NCBI RefSeq assembly: GCF_900110555.1
Contig: NZ_FOEE01000006.1
Location: 186,001-250,000, forward strand
Source of the DNA: Trujillonella endophytica
Lineage (GTDB): Bacteria; Actinomycetota; Actinomycetes; Mycobacteriales; Geodermatophilaceae
Reading direction: 5' to 3'
Length of the DNA stretch: 64,000 nt
A program made the translations under genes and the position numbers. The notes under the pieces were generated by a model. The model was given only the letters and a program-made list of their open reading frames with translations. It searched no databases and was not told the DNA's origin. Shown in pieces: positions 1-7,481 of this stretch. Numbering within the stretch: position 1 is the stretch's first letter; each line of letters begins with the position of its first letter.

Positions 1-1419
1 ACCCGGGCCGTCCTCGTCGCGCTGCTCACCGCCCTCGGCGCCTTCCTGCCGCTGGGCGGGGCGCAGGCTGCCGACACCGCGTTGCTCCGCCTGGCGCACC
101 TGTCCCCCGACACCCCGCCCGTCGACGTCTACGTCGACCCGGTGTCCCCGCCGGGCGCCGGCCGGGCGTTCCCCGGGGTCGGTTACGGCACCGTGTCGGA
201 CTACCAGCAGGTGCCGCCCGGCACGTATGCGATCAGCCTGCGCCGGGCCGGGGCCGACGCGGTCGACCCGCCGGTGCTGTCCACGACCGTCGAGATCGCG
301 GCCGGGCAGGCCCGCACGGTGGCCGGGGTCGGGCCCTTCGCCGACCTGGGCCTGGCGGTGCTCGAGGACGACCTGACCCCGCCGACCTCCGGCACCGCGC
401 GCGTTCGCGTGGTGGCGGCTGCCGCCTCCGCCCCGCGGGTGGACGTGGCCCTGGCCGGCGGCCGGGCGCTCGCCGGCGGGCTCGCGTTCGCCGACGTCGG
501 CGCCTACGTCGAGGTGCCCGGTGGCGTGACCGCGCTCGTGGTGACCCCGGCCGGCGGCCCCCCGGTGTCCCTGCCGGTCGGGATCGCCGCGGGCGCCGTC
601 TCCAGCGTCCTGGTGCTCGATGCCCCCGGTGGCGGGCTGATGGTGCGGCCCACGCCGGACGCCGCGGGCGCGGGCGCCGTTCCGGTCGGCGGCGTGGAGG
701 CCGGCGGCGGGGGCGCGACCGGGGTCTCGTCCCCGGTCCGGCCGATCGCTGCGGCCGTCGTCCTCGTGTCCGTCGCCGCGCTCGCCCTCACCGTCGCCGC
801 CCGGACCGGGCGCCGGGGCCCGGCCGTCCGGGCCCTGGGAGCCGTCCTCGCCGTGCTCGCCGGGAGCATCCCGCTGCTGGCGCCGGACCCCACCCCCGCG
901 CGGTTGCCCGGGGAGCCGGTCGCCGCCGCGGCGACGGGGTCCCCGATCGCCCTCCAGGCGTGGACGTCCCGGGCGGCGGCCGAGCCGCTCCGGGTGCGCG
1001 TGCCGGGCATCGGCGTCGACACGCCGCTGGCGCCGGTCGGCGTGGACGCCGCCGGGGCGCTGGCCCCCCCGGTCGATCCCACGCGCGCCGGCTGGTTCAC
1101 CGGCGGTCCGGCGCCGGGGGACGTCGGCCCGGCGGTGCTGGCCGGGCACGTGGACTCCACCGCCGGCCCGGCGGTCTTCTGGCGGCTGGGCGAGCTGTCC
1201 CCCGGGGACGAGGTGCTCGTCGACCTCGCGGACGGGACGACGGCGCGGTTCACCGTCACCCGCGTCGAGCGCCACGCCAAGGACGCCTTCCCCACCGCCG
1301 ACGTCTACGGCCCGACGCCGGACGCCGAGCTGCGACTGGTCACCTGCGGCGGCGAGTTCGACCGCTCCGCGCGCAGCTACCGCGACAACGTCGTGGTGTT
1401 CGCCCGCCTCGCGAGCTGA
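1..1419 (+). CDS. DUF4397 protein fused to a class E/F-like sortase (5' end outside window)
   Basis: The reading frame is open from base 1, so the true start lies upstream. The fragment has 472 residues. It opens with the hydrophobic end of a signal peptide ending near AQAADTA. A DUF4397-type beta domain follows (about 28-200), beginning LLRLAHLSPDTPPVDVYV. A Gly-rich linker and a membrane segment (about 245-300) come next, then a sortase domain (about 325-472). The sortase catalytic triad is visible: His in AGHVDST (residue 383), Cys in LVTCGG (449) and Arg in RSYRDNVV (about 461). Class F sortases are extracytoplasmic cysteine transpeptidases or proteases of actinobacteria. Joining one to a DUF4397 domain in a single chain is unusual. 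No LPXTG substrate is encoded nearby, so its target is unknown. The domain calls are confident; the physiological role is inference. Confidence 0.85.
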   Translation, partial: TRAVLVALLTALGAFLPLGGAQAADTALLRLAHLSPDTPPVDVYVDPVSPPGAGRAFPGVGYGTVSDYQQVPPGTYAISLRRAGADAVDPPVLSTTVEIAAGQARTVAGVGPFADLGLAVLEDDLTPPTSGTARVRVVAAAASAPRVDVALAGGRALAGGLAFADVGAYVEVPGGVTALVVTPAGGPPVSLPVGIAAGAVSSVLVLDAPGGGLMVRPTPDAAGAGAVPVGGVEAGGGGATGVSSPVRPIAAAVVLVSVAALALTVAARTGRRGPAVRALGAVLAVLAGSIPLLAPDPTPARLPGEPVAAAATGSPIALQAWTSRAAAEPLRVRVPGIGVDTPLAPVGVDAAGALAPPVDPTRAGWFTGGPAPGDVGPAVLAGHVDSTAGPAVFWRLGELSPGDEVLVDLADGTTARFTVTRVERHAKDAFPTADVYGPTPDAELRLVTCGGEFDRSARSYRDNVVVFARLAS

Positions 1420-1440
1420 GCCGGCCGCCCGGGTGACCGC

Positions 1441-1464
1441 GCCGGCCGCCTTGAACGGGCCGGC
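1441..1464. terminator. Hairpin between convergent genes
   Basis: GCCGGCC (1441-1447) pairs perfectly with GGCCGGC (1458-1464) around a 10-base loop, between the ends of two convergent genes. There is no T-run, as is common in GC-rich actinobacteria. A bidirectional terminator is likely. Confidence 0.45.
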
Positions 1465-1471
1465 CGCGAAC

Positions 1472-1502
1472 CGTGCGGGCGGCGGGGTCCGTCATCTGCG
1501 GC
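1472..1502. repeat. Intergenic repeat copy a, abutting a stop codon
   Basis: These 31 bases match 13298-13328 at 27 positions. In both copies the segment GGGGTCCGTCATC contains the TCA that is the stop codon (TGA on the minus strand) of the neighbouring minus-strand gene. It belongs to a small family with copies near 11223, 13245 and 23343. Confidence 0.6.
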
Positions 1503-1797
1503 GGTCGCGGGCGCGCCAGCACGCGCCGTGCCAGTGCCGGCGGGTGTCCGCGGCCGAGTCGGTGTCCCACGGCTCGAGGTCGGAGTTCCGCGCGTAGGCG
1601 GGCCACGTGACCAGGTGCGGCGTCCCGGGGCGGATCTCCTGGTCGCAGCCCGGGCAGCGGTAGCTCTTGGTGCTGGCGGAGCCGGTCAGGGAGCGGACGA
1701 CCCAGTCGCCGTCCCCCGCCTCCTCCACCCGCTCGGCACGCCGGGCCGGGTCGGTCCGGGCAGGGCGCGACCCGGCCCGTGCGCGCCGTCGGGGCAC
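1492..1797 (-). CDS. Small zinc-ribbon-like protein, unknown function
   Basis: 101 residues. The N-terminus is very Arg-rich (MPRRRARAGSRPARTDPARR). The core follows, with a CPGC knuckle in YRCPGCDQEIRPGTPHLVTW and a C-terminal HWHGACW that could supply the other two ligands, His and Cys. This looks like a conserved actinobacterial small protein with a treble-clef or ribbon-like metal site. It resembles proteins often labelled ATP/GTP-binding in databases, although no nucleotide-binding motif is visible. The gene starts 4 bases after the end of the tandem dehydrogenase gene and is probably co-transcribed with it. Its stop codon sits inside the intergenic repeat at 1472-1502. Function unknown. 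Confidence 0.7.
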   Translation of the reverse strand: MPRRRARAGSRPARTDPARRAERVEEAGDGDWVVRSLTGSASTKSYRCPGCDQEIRPGTPHLVTWPAYARNSDLEPWDTDSAADTRRHWHGACWRARDRRR

Positions 1798-1801
1798 CGG
1801 A

Positions 1802-3583
1802 TCAGCGGCGGGCGTAGTCGCGGAACCCGCGCCCGGTCTTGCGGCCGAGGTAGCCGGCCGTCACCAGGTGCTCCAGCAGCGGGGCCGGGGCGAACCCGGG
1901 CTCCCGGAACTCGGTGTAGAGCTCCTTCTCGATGGCCAGGGAGACGTCGAGCCCGACGACGTCCAGCAGCTCGAACGGGCCCATCGGGTAGCCGCAACCG
2001 ACCTTCATCGCGGCGTCGATGTCGTCGGCGGTGGCGTAGTGCGCCTCCAGCATCTTGACCGCGTCGTTCAGGTAGGGGAACAGCAGCGCGTTGACGATGA
2101 AGCCCGCCCGGTCGGTGCAGGAGACCGGGTGCTTGCCCAGCTGCTCGCAGACCGCGTACGCGGTGGCGGTCACGTCGGCGGCCGTGGAGATCGTGGACAC
2201 GACCTCGACCAGTTTCATCACCGGCGCCGGGTTGAAGAAGTGCAGGCCGACCACGTCCGCCGGGCGGCCGCTGGCGCGCGCGCACTCGATGACCGGCAGG
2301 CTGGAGGTGGTCGTGGCCAGCACGGCGCCGGGCTTGGCGATCTCGCCGAGCGCGGCGAACAGCGCCTCCTTGACCGGCAGCGACTCGACGACGGCCTCGA
2401 CGACCAGGTCGCGGTCGGCCATGTCGTCGAGGTCGGTGGTGCCCCGCACCCGGCCCAGCACCGCGTCGCGGCCGGCCTCGTCGAGCCGGCCGCGGGCGAC
2501 CTGCTTGTCCAGGGACTTGGTCAGCGCCGTCACGACGCCGTCGACCTTCTCCGCCGAGCGCGCGTGGAACAGCACGTCGTAGCCGCCCTTGGCGACGACC
2601 TCGATGATGCCGGTGGCCATGGTGCCCGACCCGATGACGCCGACGGCCGAGACCGGCCGCGCTCCCGCGGCCGCGCCGCCGGGAGCCGGGGTGTGCGCGT
2701 CGGCGACGATCTCGGCGGAATCCCGCTGGGCGTAGCTGTAGAAGCCGCGGCCGGTCTTCCGGCCCAGCAGCCCCGCGGTCATCATCTGCTTGATGATCGG
2801 CGCGGGGGCGTGCAGCCGGTTGCGCGACTGCTTGTACATGGTGTCCAGGATCTCGTAGGCGGTGTCGATGCCGATGAGGTCCATGAGCGCGAGCGGGCCC
2901 ATCGGCAGGCCGCAGCCCAGCCGCATGGCCGCGTCGATGTCCTCGCGCGAGGCGTAGCGGGCCTCGAACATCGACACCGCGTGGTTGAGGTACCCGAACA
3001 GCAGCGCGTTGGCGATGAAGCCGGCCCGGTCGCCGATGGTCACGTCGACCTTGCCCAGCCGGGCGGCCAGGGCCTCGACGTCCTCGACGACGGAGGGCTC
3101 GGTGACGACGGTGCGGACGACCTCGACCAGCTTCATGACGGGCGCGGGGTTGAAGAAGTGCATGCCGATGACCCGGCTGGGTCGGGCGGTGGCCACCGAC
3201 AGCTCGGTGACCGACAGGCTGGAGGTGTTGGTCGCCAGGATCGTGTCCGGCGGGCAGATGGCGTCGAGCTTGCCGAATATCTCGGTCTTGAGCTCCAGCC
3301 GCTCCGGAACGGCCTCGATCACCAGCTCGGCGGCGGCGAGGTCCTCCAGCGAGGTGCTGTACCGGATCCGGCCGAGGATCTCGTCGCGCTCGGCGGACTC
3401 GAGCTTGCCGCGGGTCAGCGCGCGCTCGGTCGACTGCTCGATGTGCGCGCGCCCGCGGGCCGTCGCCTCGTCGTCCACGTCCACGGCGGTCACCGACAGG
3501 CCCGCCCGCGCCAGCACCTCGCTGATGCCCGCGCCCATGGTGCCCAGGCCGACGACGCCGACCTCGGTCAGTTCTCTGGCCAC
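1802..3583 (-). CDS. Tandem 3-hydroxyacyl-CoA dehydrogenase (two full copies in one chain)
   Basis: 593 residues made of two complete 3-hydroxyacyl-CoA dehydrogenase units (about 1-290 and 305-593). Each has an NAD-binding Rossmann loop: VGLGTMGAG in the first and VIGSGTMATG in the second. Each has the catalytic His and Glu in HFFNPAPVMKLVEVV, and a C-terminal domain ending GRKTGRGF. These enzymes oxidise 3-hydroxyacyl-CoA (for example 3-hydroxybutyryl-CoA) with NAD+ in beta-oxidation and butyryl-CoA metabolism. Single-unit enzymes act as dimers, so this chain could be a covalent pseudo-dimer. The crotonase domain of FadB/FadJ is absent. The start is the GTG at 3583, after GGGAGGAG. A 16-bp palindrome (3652-3667) upstream matches one in front of the ethylmalonyl-CoA mutase gene. 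The family is certain; the in vivo substrate is not known. Confidence 0.93.
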   Translation of the reverse strand: MARELTEVGVVGLGTMGAGISEVLARAGLSVTAVDVDDEATARGRAHIEQSTERALTRGKLESAERDEILGRIRYSTSLEDLAAAELVIEAVPERLELKTEIFGKLDAICPPDTILATNTSSLSVTELSVATARPSRVIGMHFFNPAPVMKLVEVVRTVVTEPSVVEDVEALAARLGKVDVTIGDRAGFIANALLFGYLNHAVSMFEARYASREDIDAAMRLGCGLPMGPLALMDLIGIDTAYEILDTMYKQSRNRLHAPAPIIKQMMTAGLLGRKTGRGFYSYAQRDSAEIVADAHTPAPGGAAAGARPVSAVGVIGSGTMATGIIEVVAKGGYDVLFHARSAEKVDGVVTALTKSLDKQVARGRLDEAGRDAVLGRVRGTTDLDDMADRDLVVEAVVESLPVKEALFAALGEIAKPGAVLATTTSSLPVIECARASGRPADVVGLHFFNPAPVMKLVEVVSTISTAADVTATAYAVCEQLGKHPVSCTDRAGFIVNALLFPYLNDAVKMLEAHYATADDIDAAMKVGCGYPMGPFELLDVVGLDVSLAIEKELYTEFREPGFAPAPLLEHLVTAGYLGRKTGRGFRDYARR

Positions 3584-3651
3584 GCTGCCAACTCCTCCCG
3601 ATCGCTGATCGACGGGAGTCTTCCACTCGCCCGAGCGCCGCGCGCGCCCGG

Positions 3652-3667
3652 GTTACCGGCCAGTAAC
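3652..3667. promoter_or_regulatory. Candidate TetR-type operator upstream of the tandem dehydrogenase
   Basis: GTTACCGGCCAGTAAC is a 16-bp palindrome with one mismatched pair. It overlaps the 3' end of nucS and lies about 70 bases upstream of the dehydrogenase start. Fourteen of 16 positions match 10846-10861, upstream of meaA. The regulator is not in the window. Confidence 0.5.
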
Positions 3668-4338
3668 TAGAAGAGTCGCTGGGTGGGGTCGTCGGCGCCC
3701 TTGAGGACGGCGTAGTCGACGGTGACGCAGTCGATGCCCCGGTCGGCGGCCAGCACGCGGGCCTGCGGCTTGATCTCCTGGGCGGCGAAGACCCCCTTGA
3801 CCGGCGCGAGCAGCGGGTCCCGGTTGAGCAGCTCCAGGTACCTCGTCAGCTGCTCGACGCCGTCGATCTCACCGCGCCGCTTGATCTCGACGGCGACCGT
3901 CGCGCCGCCGGCGTCCCGGCAGAGCAGGTCGACCGGGCCGATCGCCGTCGGGTACTCCCGGCGCACCAGCGACCAGCCCGCGCCGAAGGTGTCCACGTGC
4001 AGGGCCAGCAGCCGCTGGAGCTCGGCCTCCACGCCGTCCTTCTGCAGGCCCGGGTCGACGCCGAGCTCGTGCGAGGAGTCGTGCTCCACCGCCTCGATCG
4101 TGATCACGAGCTGCTCGCCGGCCTTGTTGGTGACCGTCCAGGTGCCCGCGCCGTCGGCGATCTCGTCCCTCAGCGTGCACGGCGGGGTCATCCAGTTGAG
4201 CGGCTTGTAGGCGCGGTCGTCGGCGTGCACCGACACCGAGCCGTCGGCCTTCACCAGCAGCAGCCGGTTGGCCATGGGGAGGTGGGCGGTGAGCCGGCCG
4301 ATGTAGTCGACCGAGCAACGGGCGATGACCAGGCGCAC
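3667..4338 (-). CDS. nucS: Endonuclease NucS/EndoMS (mismatch repair)
   Basis: NucS is the mismatch-specific endonuclease that replaces MutS/MutL in most actinobacteria. It cuts both strands at G-T, G-G and T-T mismatches. The protein has the N-terminal DNA-binding domain ([28 protein letters not shown]) and a RecB-like nuclease domain with [36 protein letters not shown] and Gln/Lys in [10 protein letters not shown]. It ends in QRLF; a C-terminal LF-type tail is the known clamp-binding element of the family. I chose the GTG at 4338 ([14 protein letters not shown], 223 residues) because the family starts there. An upstream in-frame start at 4374 would add 12 atypical residues. A TACCGT box lies just upstream of the chosen GTG. 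The identification is very secure. Confidence 0.95.
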   Translation of the reverse strand: MRLVIARCSVDYIGRLTAHLPMANRLLLVKADGSVSVHADDRAYKPLNWMTPPCTLRDEIADGAGTWTVTNKAGEQLVITIEAVEHDSSHELGVDPGLQKDGVEAELQRLLALHVDTFGAGWSLVRREYPTAIGPVDLLCRDAGGATVAVEIKRRGEIDGVEQLTRYLELLNRDPLLAPVKGVFAAQEIKPQARVLAADRGIDCVTVDYAVLKGADDPTQRLF

Positions 4339-4438
4339 GGGGTGCGACGGTACCCGGCGGCCCGCGATCCGCACGGGACACCCGGGACCGGCGGGGCGCG
4401 CCGGGGAACCGCCCGGCTCCCCGGGACGTCGGACGACC

Positions 4439-5311
4439 GTGACGAGGACCTCCCTGCGCGGCGTGCTGGCCGTGCTCGCCCTGGTGCTGCTGTGCTCGTG
4501 CGCCGAGCGCCCGGCCGACGACGGGGGCGGCGACGCCGGCGCCCCACCGCCGTCGCCGGCGCTGCCCGAGGGCCTGGTCCTCCAGGTCTCCTACACCGGC
4601 GGCTACGTGACGCCCGAGATGCTGGCCTCCCGGCTGCCGCTGCTCAGCGTCTACTCCGACGGGCGGGTGCTCTCCGAGGGGCCGGTGACCATGATCTACC
4701 CCGGTCCGGCGCTGCCCAACGTGCAGCTCGCGCGCGTCGACGAGGCGACCGTCCGGGGCCTGGCCGAGCGGGCCCTGGCGGCCGGGGTGGCCGACACCGG
4801 CGACCTGGGCTCGCCGCCGATCGCCGACGCGGCCTCGACCCGGTTCACGCTCGTCACCGCCGAGGGCACCCACGTCCGCGAGGTCTACGCCCTCACCGAG
4901 GGTGCGGGGGCCGACGAGCAGCTCGGGGACGAGCAGCGGGCGGGGCGAGCGGCGCTGGCCGGGCTGCTCGACGAGCTCACCACCGTGACCGGCACGGCGA
5001 GCGAGGGGTACGTCCCCGACGCGCTCGCCGTCGTGGTCCGGCCGTGGACCGCGGCCGACGACGAGGTCGAGCCGGACCTCGTCCAGCCGCAGGCCCCGTG
5101 GCCGGGGCCCGCACTGCCCGGCGAGCCGCTCGAGCCGGCGCTCGGGCTGTCCTGCCTGCTGGTGGCCGGCGCGGACGTCCCGGCGGTCCTCGAGGCCGCC
5201 ACCGCCGCCAACGCGCGGACGCCGTGGATCGGCGCCGACGGTGCCCGGTGGGCCCTGACGTTCCGGCCGCTGCTGCCGCACGAGAGCGACTGCACCGCAC
5301 TGCGGAGCTGA
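4439..5311 (+). CDS. Putative lipoprotein, unknown function
   Basis: 290 residues from the GTG at 4439 ([25 protein letters not shown]). The signal peptide has an Arg-containing n-region, a hydrophobic core and a lipobox-like LCSC, so the mature protein is probably a lipid-anchored extracytoplasmic protein with its acceptor Cys near residue 21. After a Gly/Pro linker the sequence reads [34 protein letters not shown]. It then runs on as a mixed alpha/beta domain with no motif I recognise and only two further cysteines, in LSCLLV and ESDCTA near the C-terminus. Longer in-frame starts upstream (4325) give a Pro/Arg/Gly-rich leader that does not resemble a signal peptide. The gene is convergent with the LuxR-type gene. 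No function is proposed. Confidence 0.75.
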   Translation: MTRTSLRGVLAVLALVLLCSCAERPADDGGGDAGAPPPSPALPEGLVLQVSYTGGYVTPEMLASRLPLLSVYSDGRVLSEGPVTMIYPGPALPNVQLARVDEATVRGLAERALAAGVADTGDLGSPPIADAASTRFTLVTAEGTHVREVYALTEGAGADEQLGDEQRAGRAALAGLLDELTTVTGTASEGYVPDALAVVVRPWTAADDEVEPDLVQPQAPWPGPALPGEPLEPALGLSCLLVAGADVPAVLEAATAANARTPWIGADGARWALTFRPLLPHESDCTALRS

Positions 5312-5317
5312 TCCGGC

Positions 5318-6358
5318 TCAGCGCCCCGCCGCCCGCGCGAGCAGCGTCCGCCGGCTCCGGACGCCGGTCTTGTCGAACACCGACTTGAGGTGGTCCTGCA
5401 CGGTGTGCCGGGAGATGCACATCCGCCCGGCCACCTCCCGGGTGTCCGCCCCCGCGGCCAGGTGCCCGACCAGCTCCACCTCCCGGGGGCTGAGGCCGGC
5501 ACAGCGCACGTAGAGGTCCAGCCGGTCCACCGGGCCGGCCTCGTCGACGGTGACCGCGATGTCACCGGCCACCGGGTCGCCGACGCGCGCCGCGCGCAGA
5601 ACGAGCCACCGCCCCGCGGCCAGGTGCACGCGGGCCTCCGGCGGGGCGTCGTCCACAGCGGCCTCCACGGCGAGCAGCTGGGCGGCGACGTTGTAGGCGC
5701 CCGCCGGGACCGGGGGCCCCGCGTCGTCCCGGGGCACCAGGCGGCGCAGGGCCTCCTCCGTGCCCGGGGTCGCCCGGACCGAGCGCAGGTCCGGCGACAG
5801 CAGGAGGACCAGCGGCCCCGGCGGTGGACCGGGGGGCGGCGGCCCGGCGAACGTCCGCGCCTGGCTGCGGCGCAGCGCGGTGGTCACGCACGGGACGACA
5901 GCGCGCAGCACGGCGGCGTCGTCCGCGCCGAACACGCGGCCGCCGGTCCGCCACAGCTCCAGGAACGCCCAGCACCCCCAGGCGTCCCGGAACACCACCG
6001 AGGCGACGTCGGCGACGTCGTGGCGGCACAGCAGCTCCCGCCAGAGCTCGCTGCGGCCGAGGTCGCCCCCGGTCGCCGAGCTCAGCAGCGCGACGGGGTC
6101 CGGCGCCAGGCCCGTCCAGCGGTTCAGCCGGGTGAGGTACCGCAGGCGGATCAGCTGCGGGAGCTCGGGCAGGCACGGGACGTCCGCCAGTGGCGCGCCG
6201 CCGACCCGGGTGCGCGGATCGGTCAGGACCCAGGCGTAGGCGTCGAAGCCGAGGGAGCGGTGCAGCACGGCCAGCAGCCGCAGGCGCAGCGCCCGGTCGT
6301 CGTCGGCGTCCGCGCAGATCCGCTCGATCCGTTCCCGCAGCGCCGCGTGGCCGGCCAT
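5318..6358 (-). CDS. LuxR-family transcriptional regulator with a GAF-like sensor region
   Basis: 346 residues. The C-terminal 65 residues form a LuxR/NarL-type helix-turn-helix (LSPREVELVGHLAAGADTREVAGRMCISRHTVQDHLKSVF...), with the usual Glu and the recognition helix SRHTVQDHLKSV. The N-terminal part (about 1-175) is predicted alpha/beta and resembles the GAF-like regions of stand-alone actinobacterial LuxR proteins. There is no phospho-acceptor receiver domain and no partner histidine kinase nearby. It is divergent from a 92-residue protein, with only 67 bp between the start codons. Both genes have a -10 box 6 bases before the start. A perfect half-site palindrome (6375-6388) between them is a probable autoregulatory operator. 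The ligand is unknown. Confidence 0.85.
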   Translation of the reverse strand: MAGHAALRERIERICADADDDRALRLRLLAVLHRSLGFDAYAWVLTDPRTRVGGAPLADVPCLPELPQLIRLRYLTRLNRWTGLAPDPVALLSSATGGDLGRSELWRELLCRHDVADVASVVFRDAWGCWAFLELWRTGGRVFGADDAAVLRAVVPCVTTALRRSQARTFAGPPPPGPPPGPLVLLLSPDLRSVRATPGTEEALRRLVPRDDAGPPVPAGAYNVAAQLLAVEAAVDDAPPEARVHLAAGRWLVLRAARVGDPVAGDIAVTVDEAGPVDRLDLYVRCAGLSPREVELVGHLAAGADTREVAGRMCISRHTVQDHLKSVFDKTGVRSRRTLLARAAGR

Positions 6359-6425
6359 GGACGGAGGCTAGGACCCCAGGTCCCTGGGATGGGGCGCACC
6401 GGACGCGCCGTCCTAGCGTCCCGGC
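6359..6425. promoter_or_regulatory. Divergent leaderless promoters around a 14-bp palindrome
   Basis: Minus strand: TAGCCT (6370-6365), then 6 bases, then the ATG of the LuxR gene. Plus strand: TAGCGT (6414-6419), then 6 bases, then the ATG of the 92-residue gene. Both mRNAs should therefore begin at the start codon. CCCAGGTCCCTGGG (6375-6388) has two perfect 6-bp arms with a 2-base centre. It sits where a regulator could control both promoters. Confidence 0.6.
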
Positions 6426-6704
6426 ATGACCACCCTGCACATCGAGCACGCGATCACCGACCTGCCCACGTGGCGGGCCGCTTTCGACCGGTTCGCCGAC
6501 CGGCGCCGCCAGGGAGGGGTCTGCGGCGAGCGGGTGCAGCAGCCCGTCGGAAACGCGCACTCCGTCGTCGTCGACCTGGACTTCCCCACCCGCGAGCAGG
6601 CCCGGCGCTTCCTCGGGTTCCTCGAGACCACGGTGTGGGCCTCCCCCGACAGCTCCCCCGCGCTGGCAGGAACCCCGCGGACGGTTCTGCTCGAGCCGGC
6701 CTGA
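6426..6704 (+). CDS. Small dimeric alpha/beta-barrel-like protein, unknown function
   Basis: 92 residues ([27 protein letters not shown]...). The pattern of a short beta strand, then [13 protein letters not shown] helix, then [23 protein letters not shown], resembles the ferredoxin-like fold of ABM/cyclase-type dimeric barrel proteins. It carries one Cys and no obvious catalytic signature. The start is the ATG 6 bases after a TAGCGT box, so translation is probably leaderless. It faces the LuxR gene across a palindromic site, which makes it the most likely target of that regulator. It is convergent with the crotonase gene, 6 bases away. The fold assignment is an inference from pattern. Confidence 0.7.
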   Translation: MTTLHIEHAITDLPTWRAAFDRFADRRRQGGVCGERVQQPVGNAHSVVVDLDFPTREQARRFLGFLETTVWASPDSSPALAGTPRTVLLEPA

Positions 6705-6710
6705 CCCGCC

Positions 6711-7481
6711 CTAGTCCGGCCAGACCGGCGGGCGCTTCTCCAGGAAGGCCGCCATCCCCTCCCGGGCGCCGTCGAGCTGGCTCGCCGCCGCCATGACCTC
6801 GACCGCGACGTCGTAGGCGTCGCGCTCGGGCCGGTCCAGCTGGGCATACATCGTCGACTTGCCCCACGCCTTGCTGGCCCGCGAGCCGCGGGTGGCCCGG
6901 CCCATCAGGTCGGCGACGGCCGCGTCGAGCTCCCCGTCGGGCACGACCCGGTTGACCAGCCCCCACTCCAGCGCCGTCCGCGCGTCGATCACATCGCCGG
7001 TCAGCGCGAGCTCCATCGCGCGCTTGCGGCCCACGTTCCGCGCGACGGCGACCATCGGGGTGTGGCAGAACCAGCCGCCCTTGCCGCCCGGCGCCGCGAA
7101 GCCGGCGGACTCCGCCGCCACCGCGAGGTCGCAGGAGGCGACGAGCTGGCAGCCGGCCGCGGTGGCCAGCGCGTGCACCCGGGCCAGCACCACCTGCGGC
7201 ACCGCCTGCAGGGTCTGCATCAGCTCGGTGCACAGCGCCAGCAGGCTGCGGACCTCGGCCACCGGGCGGCCGGCGACGTCGGCGAAGTCGTGGCCGGCGC
7301 TGAACACCGGCCCCTCGGCGGCCAGGACGATGCCGACGGCGTCCGTGCCGCCCACGCCGGTCACGGCCTCGAGCAACTGCGCGAGGTGCTCCCGGGACAG
7401 CGCGTTGCGCCGCGCCGGCCGGCACATCGTCACGGTGACGACGTCGCCGTCCCGCTCGACCCGGGGCGCGCCCTCGCTCAC
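6711..7481 (-). CDS. Enoyl-CoA hydratase/isomerase family protein of ECHDC3 type, catalytic Glu residues absent
   Basis: 256 residues with the crotonase fold. The oxyanion-hole segment is [14 protein letters not shown] second signature reads [19 protein letters not shown], and a C-terminal helix lies around [16 protein letters not shown]. True hydratases carry Glu in the GCEL-like segment and again in PE(I/V)xLG. Here the first is Gln (AGCQLV) and the second segment reads [13 protein letters not shown] with no Glu. This matches the ECHDC3-like subfamily rather than an active hydratase. The start is the GTG at 7481, overlapping the TGA of the upstream GGDEF gene by 4 bases (GTGA), so the two are translationally coupled. 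A distinct CoA-ester reaction or a non-catalytic role is possible. The family is sure; the activity is doubtful. Confidence 0.88.
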   Translation of the reverse strand: MSEGAPRVERDGDVVTVTMCRPARRNALSREHLAQLLEAVTGVGGTDAVGIVLAAEGPVFSAGHDFADVAGRPVAEVRSLLALCTELMQTLQAVPQVVLARVHALATAAGCQLVASCDLAVAAESAGFAAPGGKGGWFCHTPMVAVARNVGRKRAMELALTGDVIDARTALEWGLVNRVVPDGELDAAVADLMGRATRGSRASKAWGKSTMYAQLDRPERDAYDVAVEVMAAASQLDGAREGMAAFLEKRPPVWPD

